Assembly (NCBI RefSeq): GCF_000195595.1
Contig: NZ_GL882532.1
Coordinates: forward strand, 1 to 39,321
Reading direction: 5' to 3'
Source of the DNA: Actinomyces sp. oral taxon 170 str. F0386
GTDB lineage: Bacteria; Actinomycetota; Actinomycetes; Actinomycetales; Actinomycetaceae
DNA: 39,321 bases
The translations under genes were made by a program, and so were the position numbers. The stretch's first letter is position 1. Each line of letters starts with the position of its first letter. Positions 34,794 through 39,321 of the stretch are shown here, one piece after another. The notes under the pieces were generated by a model. That model was given only the letters and a program-made list of their open reading frames with translations, searched no databases and had not been told where the DNA came from.

Positions 34794-35945
34794 CTACACC
34801 ACAAGAGAGCCAACGGCATGGACCGCCAGGATGGCGAGCAACGCCGCGGCCGGTGGAAGGTACTTGCGCGGGTGGCGCATGACGTCACGCTCGGACTTCC
34901 AACTCGTCAGCGGCCAGTAGATCTCCAGGAGGACCGCAGTCACCGCTCCAGCGAGCGAGGCCACCACTCCGGCCACAACGGTCTCGACAAAACCGCCGCC
35001 CAGCCAGACGACGAACACACCCACCAGACAGTTGGACGCCATATACAACAGTGCGAGGCCCCTGGCATAGGCGGCCATGACCCGTCTCGATCCGGGTGCG
35101 GCCATCACCACCGCGCGAGTGCTGAGGTAGCGGGAGAAGTAGGCATTCAGTGGCGTGTTGACGACAACGAAGGCCATGGTCATCGGAGTGATCAGCCCAC
35201 GGCTGGCCATGGTGTAGGTGAAGACCAGTGCGACCGCAAGCATCATCAGAGTATTGACCTGCGTGGTGCGCACGGTCGCCAGCTCACCGAGGACCAGACT
35301 GCGGCGGCCGCCCCGGACAGTTCCCACCTGCGTGCGGCGCACCCGCAGTCCGGCGGCGCGGACGACAGCGGCGAGACCAGCAACGATGAAGAGAAATGCG
35401 GAGGCAGCGGGCACCACCCACCAGGCGGTCGCCCCAACGATGAGGGCCCCACCGGCCACCCAGCGCGAGACGGCCCGCTCCCCCGCCCACAGGGTCAGCC
35501 CCAGCGCACCGGCCCCCAACCCGATGGCGATCATCTCCACCGCCGTCGTCGCAGCAGCGCCTACGCCGAGACTCCGGCCACCTCCTCCGCCACCGGTGAG
35601 CAGGACGAACAGGGTGATGGGCACAACCGCCTCGAAGAGGATGACAGCGTCGGCCACGAGGTAGGCGGCCCGGGCGAGCTCATCACGTCGGAGCGGGAAG
35701 CGGGCCAGATCATCCCAGCGGCCGGAGCCGATCCAGGCCGAGGCGATGGTGGCCGTCAGGCCGACGGCGGCCAGGACCAGTCCGGTGACCGCGACGCGCG
35801 GGTTGACACGGAGGTCGGTCGACGCCCCGAACCAGACGGCCAGGGCGCACAGGATGACGGCACCCAGGACGGTCTGGCGCCCCACGAACTGCCCGGTCAC
35901 CGCCTCAAGGGCGGCCCGGCTAGCCGACCAGCGCCGCCACGGCAT
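34794..35945 (-). CDS. ABC exporter membrane protein (ABC-2-like, unclassified)
   Basis: A 383-aa protein with about ten to eleven helices, for example VAVTGLVLAAVGLTATIASAWIG, DAVILFEAVVPITLFVLLTG, TTAVEMIAIGLGAGALGL, AAGALIVGATAWWVVPA-like segments and AAALLAILAVHAVGSLVV at the C-terminus. Cytoplasmic loops carry RWDDLARFPLRRDELARAAY and RGGRRSLVLGELATVRTTQ. The gene overlaps the ATPase gene by 26 nt, so it is the transmembrane partner. I do not recognise a named family. ATG 35945 is assigned by overlap; a later start is possible. Substrate is unknown. Confidence 0.8.
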   Translation of the reverse strand: MPWRRWSASRAALEAVTGQFVGRQTVLGAVILCALAVWFGASTDLRVNPRVAVTGLVLAAVGLTATIASAWIGSGRWDDLARFPLRRDELARAAYLVADAVILFEAVVPITLFVLLTGGGGGGRSLGVGAAATTAVEMIAIGLGAGALGLTLWAGERAVSRWVAGGALIVGATAWWVVPAASAFLFIVAGLAAVVRAAGLRVRRTQVGTVRGGRRSLVLGELATVRTTQVNTLMMLAVALVFTYTMASRGLITPMTMAFVVVNTPLNAYFSRYLSTRAVVMAAPGSRRVMAAYARGLALLYMASNCLVGVFVVWLGGGFVETVVAGVVASLAGAVTAVLLEIYWPLTSWKSERDVMRHPRKYLPPAAALLAILAVHAVGSLVV

Positions 35946-36636
35946 CAGAGTCCTCGGGGGTGGTCAAGGGGCCGCTCATCCGGCCGGCGGAGAGCACGTA
36001 GAGGCGCCGGGTGCAGCGAGTGAAGGACTCGGCGATGTGGGAGCTGAGCAGGATCGAGCGCCCGGATGCGGCCGCGTCGTTGATGCTGCGGTAGAGGAAC
36101 TCGGTGGCGGTGAAGTCGAGGAAGTCGACGGGCTCGTCCAGGAGGAGCAGGGGCGTGGTCAGGTAGAAGGCGGCGATGAGGTTGGCCTTCTTGCGTGAGC
36201 CGCTGGAGAGCCGGGAGAAGGAGGTGGTCCGGTAGCGGCCGTAGTCGAAGCCCTCGATCAGCTCCTCGAGGCGGCCGCGGTCCGGGCGCCGGTGGTAGGC
36301 ACGCTCCATGAAGCCGATGAAGGCCTCCAGGTTCCAGGTGGGGAAGGAGGAGTCGTCGGCGAGGCTGAGGTAGCGGGCGGCCTTGAAATGCTCGTCGCCA
36401 GGGCGCGTGTCCCGGCCCCGGTAGCGCAGGGCGCCCAGGCGCGCCCCGCGGTGGACGTCGCACAGGGAGGCGAGCATCGTGGTCTTGCCGGCGCCGTTGA
36501 GGCCGATGAGCCCCACAGCCTCGCCGGCCTCGAGAGCGAAGGAGACGTCGGCCAGGACCGGCCGGTCGCGCTCGTACCAGGCGGACAGGGCCTCGACCTC
36601 AAGGAGGTGGGCCGGGGCATCGCCGACAGCGCTCAT
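35920..36636 (-). CDS. ABC transporter ATPase
   Basis: A 238-aa ATPase. It has Walker A LIGLNGAGKTTMLASL, Q-loop region LSLADDSSFPTWNLEAFIGF, signature FSRLSSGSRKKANLIAAF, Walker B LLLLDEPVDFLDF and switch His in LLSSHIAES. The signature LSSGSRKK and D-loop DFLDF are variant but in register with ABC-2-type exporters. ATG 36636 overlaps the stop of the small membrane gene. Middle gene of a three-gene unit. Confidence 0.9.
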   Translation of the reverse strand: MSAVGDAPAHLLEVEALSAWYERDRPVLADVSFALEAGEAVGLIGLNGAGKTTMLASLCDVHRGARLGALRYRGRDTRPGDEHFKAARYLSLADDSSFPTWNLEAFIGFMERAYHRRPDRGRLEELIEGFDYGRYRTTSFSRLSSGSRKKANLIAAFYLTTPLLLLDEPVDFLDFTATEFLYRSINDAAASGRSILLSSHIAESFTRCTRRLYVLSAGRMSGPLTTPEDSDAVAALVG

Positions 36637-36839
36637 GAGCTCGGAGGAGTTCGGTCATCTCGGTCGCCTCCCTTGCCGTCGATGGACGGACGGATCACCT
36701 GGATCAGGAAGAGCACGGCAACAGCGATGGAGATAACCGCGACCGCCGTGTCTCCCCGCCGGACGGAGAGGACAGCTACGACGATGTTGAGCACCACGAT
36801 GACAATTCGGAAGATGCGTAGGGCCCGTCCCGTCAACAC
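36633..36839 (-). CDS. Small two-helix membrane protein
   Basis: A 68-aa protein starting at GTG 36839, chosen because AAGGAGG lies 6 nt upstream; a longer frame from 37025 lacks such support. Two helices (LRIFRIVIVVLNIVVAVLSV and AVAVISIAVAVLFLIQVI) are joined by the turn RRGDTA, ending in a charged tail KGGDRDDRTPPSS. It is the first gene before the ABC ATPase and overlaps it by 4 nt (ATGA). Possible accessory subunit or immunity peptide; function unknown. Confidence 0.7.
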   Translation of the reverse strand: MLTGRALRIFRIVIVVLNIVVAVLSVRRGDTAVAVISIAVAVLFLIQVIRPSIDGKGGDRDDRTPPSS

Positions 36840-37082
36840 GGTTGCCTCCTTCTTCGCAGATTCCCACGGCGGGAACCAGCTACTTGCCCCTCTCACTGTA
36901 GGCCCGGGCCGGATCTCAGTGCCGCACTTCAGGGACCATCCTGGCGCAAGGATCTCACCTTCCAGAAGTATTGACATCTGACGCGGTGTCGTCTTCCCGT
37001 GCCATTCCGGGCTCCGCAGCTTCACAGGAGACCCACAAGGTCAACCTACGCCTGACATACACGGGGCCGACACGGTTGAGCC

Positions 37083-38114
37083 ATGCACAACTCCGACACC
37101 CTCAACCCGGCCGAGCCGCCCCAGACGGACCAGGATCACCAGTCCGGCCGGCACTCTCACTCCACGAAGTCCCGCAAGCACCCGCGCCGCCGCTTCCTCC
37201 TGGGCGGCGCCGCCGTCCTGGGCCTGGCCGCCACCGGCACCAGCGCCTGGGCACTCAACCGGTTCGTCATCGACCACGTCGAGGTTGGCGACGTCACCTC
37301 CCTGGAGGCCAAGGCTCGCAGCGCCGCAGGCTCCTCGGCCGCCCCGGCCACCAATGTGACGGTCGGGGAGAGCTCCTACTCCTCGTCCAACACGAGCATC
37401 GAGATCCAGCAGGTCTCCACCGGATCGGGCAGCGACACCGTCACCTACTACGTGGCCGACGTCAAGCTCACCAACGCCACCGACCTGCGCAGCGCCTTCG
37501 CCAACAACTCCTACGGCACCAACATCGTTGCCAAGCCCACCGCGATGGCCTCCGAGCACGACGCGATCCTGGCCATCAACGGCGACTACTACGGCTTCCG
37601 CAGCGACGGCATCCTCATCCGCAACGGCGTCATCTACCGCGACAGCGGCAAACGCGACGGCATGGCCTTCTACACCGACGGGCGCGTCGAGGTCTACGAC
37701 GAGACCACCACCAACGCCCAGACGCTCCTGGACGCAGGCGTGTGGAACACGCTGTCCTTCGGGCCGGCGCTGGTCAACAACGGCCAGGTGCTCTCCGGCA
37801 TCGACCAGGTCGAGGTCGACACGAACGTCGGCAACCACTCCATCCAGGGCAGGCAGCCGCGCACCGCCGTGGGGTGGGTGGAGAAGAACCACCTGAAGCT
37901 CGTCGTCGTCGACGGCCGCAGCGAGGGCTACTCGCGCGGCGTGACCATGACCGAGCTCGCCCAGATCATGGCCGACCTGGGGTGCGCCTGCGCCTACAAC
38001 ATCGACGGCGGCGGCTCGTCGGCCATGTACTTCAACGACTCGATCATCAACCAGCCCTCCAACGGGGGCGAGCGCGACACCTCCGACATCCTCTACATCG
38101 CGAACGGATCCTGA
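37083..38114 (+). CDS. Exported phosphodiester glycosidase family (NAGPA-type) protein
   Basis: A 343-aa protein. The N-terminus holds KHPRRRFLLGGAAVLGLAA, a Tat-like signal or membrane anchor (about 33-60). The catalytic region has the NAGPA/DUF2233 hallmarks: LAINGDYYGFRSDGILIRNG, SFGPALVNNGQ, PRTAVGWVEKNHLKLVVVDG, GVTMTELAQIMADLGCACAYNIDGGGSSAM and a final ERDTSDILYI. Family members cleave sugar-phosphodiester bonds, as in mammalian 'uncovering enzyme' and bacterial exopolysaccharide proteins. Here it probably acts on surface glycans. No clear SD precedes ATG 37083. It lies one base before the glycosyltransferase gene, so it is cotranscribed. Confidence 0.88.
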   Translation: MHNSDTLNPAEPPQTDQDHQSGRHSHSTKSRKHPRRRFLLGGAAVLGLAATGTSAWALNRFVIDHVEVGDVTSLEAKARSAAGSSAAPATNVTVGESSYSSSNTSIEIQQVSTGSGSDTVTYYVADVKLTNATDLRSAFANNSYGTNIVAKPTAMASEHDAILAINGDYYGFRSDGILIRNGVIYRDSGKRDGMAFYTDGRVEVYDETTTNAQTLLDAGVWNTLSFGPALVNNGQVLSGIDQVEVDTNVGNHSIQGRQPRTAVGWVEKNHLKLVVVDGRSEGYSRGVTMTELAQIMADLGCACAYNIDGGGSSAMYFNDSIINQPSNGGERDTSDILYIANGS

Positions 38115-38115
38115 G

Positions 38116-39279
38116 ATGAACGGCACCCACACAGCTCTTCAGACCTCGCCGCGGGTGCTGCCGCGGGTCATCGTCCCGGCGAACCGGACCGCCGCGAACC
38201 GCACGGCGGACAACCGGACGACGCCGCGGGCCGGTAGCGCGCCCCGCCCTCAGACGGCGGTGACGCTCGTGGTCCTCATCCCGGCCTACAAGCCCGATGA
38301 GCGCCTGGCCGCGCTCGTGGCCCAGCTGCGCGGGGCGCGCCGGGACTGCGCGGTGCTTGTCGTCGACGACGGCTCGGGGCCGCGCTACGCGCCCTTCTTC
38401 GCCGCCGCCCGCGCCCGGGGCGCCCAGGTGGTCAGCCACCCCATCAACCAGGGCAAGGGTCAGGCGCTGCGCACAGGTCTGGCCCACGCGGCCGCCACCT
38501 GGCCCGACGCGGACGTGGTGTGCGCCGACGCCGACGGGCAGCACACGCCGTCGGACATCGAGGCCGTGGCCGCGCGGGTGCGCGAGACCGGGCACATGAC
38601 CCTGGGGGTGCGGCGGTTCACCGGGCCGGTGCCGCTGCGCAGCCGGATCGGCAACGATGTGACCGCCCTGCTGTTCCGCGGCGCAACCGGCTGGAGGCTG
38701 GGCGACACCCAGACGGGCCTGCGCGGCTACCCCGCCGGGCACATGACCTGGCTGCAGAGCGTGCCCGGCGACCGCTACGAGTACGAGCTCTCCACCCTGC
38801 TGCGCGCTCACGAGCTGAGGCTGGTGGTGGAGCAGGTGGAGATTGCCACGGTCTACGAGCCGGGCAACACCTCCTCGCACTTCCGACCATTGCAGGACTC
38901 GGCGCGGATCTACGCCCCTCTGCTGCGGTTCACGGGGGCGTCGCTGGCGAGCTTCGGGATCGACTGGCTGGGTGTCATGGTCATCTTCGCGATGACCGGC
39001 AACCTGCTGGCGGCCGTCGTGGGGGCGCGGCTGATCTCCGGGACCGCGAACTTCTTCATGAACCGCCGCATCTTCAAGGCCCGGCGAGGCACCGTGGCGC
39101 GCACGGCGGTGCGCTACGTGATCCTGGCGGTGAGCCTGATGGCGGCCAGCTACATCGCGCTCAAGGCGCTCACCGCGATCGGGGTCCCGCTGGGGATCGC
39201 CAAGGTTGTCGGCGACGGAGCCATCTACGTGGCCAGCTACGTGGCACAGCGCCGGCTGGTCTTCAAGGAGCGGGGGTGA
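38116..39279 (+). CDS. GT2 glycosyltransferase fused to GtrA-like membrane domain
   Basis: A 387-aa protein. After about 45 basic, Thr-rich residues comes a GT-A domain: TLVVLIPAYKPDERLAALVA, CAVLVVDDGSGPRY, HPINQGKGQALRTGL, metal-binding CADADGQHTPSD, and DTQTGLRGYPA. The C-terminal part (about 265-385) has four helices of GtrA type (FGIDWLGVMVIFAMTGNLLA, LISGTANFFMNRRIFK, AVRYVILAVSLMAASYIAL, VVGDGAIYVASYVAQRRLVFK). The fusion suggests transfer of a sugar to a polyprenyl-phosphate carrier and its flipping in one polypeptide. It starts 1 nt after the NAGPA stop; the last 42 bp of the window are non-coding. Confidence 0.92.
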   Translation: MNGTHTALQTSPRVLPRVIVPANRTAANRTADNRTTPRAGSAPRPQTAVTLVVLIPAYKPDERLAALVAQLRGARRDCAVLVVDDGSGPRYAPFFAAARARGAQVVSHPINQGKGQALRTGLAHAAATWPDADVVCADADGQHTPSDIEAVAARVRETGHMTLGVRRFTGPVPLRSRIGNDVTALLFRGATGWRLGDTQTGLRGYPAGHMTWLQSVPGDRYEYELSTLLRAHELRLVVEQVEIATVYEPGNTSSHFRPLQDSARIYAPLLRFTGASLASFGIDWLGVMVIFAMTGNLLAAVVGARLISGTANFFMNRRIFKARRGTVARTAVRYVILAVSLMAASYIALKALTAIGVPLGIAKVVGDGAIYVASYVAQRRLVFKERG

Positions 39280-39321
39280 GACCGACCGGCCGGGGGGGTG
39301 CCCCTATGTGGTGTGTCAAGC

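Overview
This is 39.3 kb of high-GC chromosome from an actinobacterium. The evidence is an HspR (MerR-type) heat-shock regulon with HAIR operators (TTGAGT-N7-ACTCAA type), an IdeR/DtxR-like iron box, DUF3152 and MT0933-type small proteins, many lipoproteins, and about ten genes whose start codon lies 6-8 nt after a TAnnnT -10 element, the pattern of actinobacterial leaderless mRNAs. The gene mix suggests Actinomycetaceae (Actinomyces-like). That placement is an inference. No phage, insertion sequence, CRISPR, rRNA or tRNA was seen.

Layout. 1-999: 3' part of a DUF3152 metzincin-like surface protein. 1085-3763 (-): clpB with a perfect HAIR operator. 4009-5586 (+): two duplicated lipoproteins. 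5856-6829 (+): DUF2975 membrane protein plus YozG-like HTH regulator, behind a 36-bp near-perfect palindrome. 6928-7838 (+): MmcQ/YjbR-like protein and an orphan MT0933-type antitoxin-like protein. 8065-11600 (-): small lipoprotein, adaptor, ATPase and MacB-type permease, divergent from an OmpR-family response regulator and histidine kinase (11833-13727, +). 13818-14285 (-): DUF4282-like protein with a Pro/Gly-rich tail.

14547-21599 (-): five tandem DUF418-family membrane proteins (here A to E from left to right; E is transcribed first), each with its own leaderless-type promoter. They lie directly downstream of, and codirectional with, dnaK-grpE-dnaJ-hspR (25992 to 21768). The array shows mosaic identity between copies, and the 3' end of copy C has been fused through a former intergenic terminator into the promoter of copy B.

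25993-26536 is a long regulatory region with two HAIR sites and a 21-bp inverted repeat. It is followed (+) by a toxin/antitoxin-like pair (26537-27039) and an unknown 137-aa protein (27116-27529). 27563-28870 (-) is a Bcr/CflA-type MFS exporter. 29000-31512 (+) is a coupled pair: a p97-like AAA+ ATPase with an N-terminal TPR-like part, and a TPR protein with a membrane-embedded C-terminus. 31526-34622 (-) is an iron-siderophore ABC importer under an IdeR-like box. 34794-36839 (-) is a small membrane protein plus ABC ATPase and permease. 37083-39279 (+) is a NAGPA-type phosphodiester glycosidase and a GT2-GtrA fusion glycosyltransferase.

Functional themes are protein quality control under HspR, envelope transport and stress sensing, iron uptake, and surface glycan metabolism. 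The best candidates for undescribed biology are the five-copy DUF418 array attached to the heat-shock operon and the AAA+/TPR-membrane pair.
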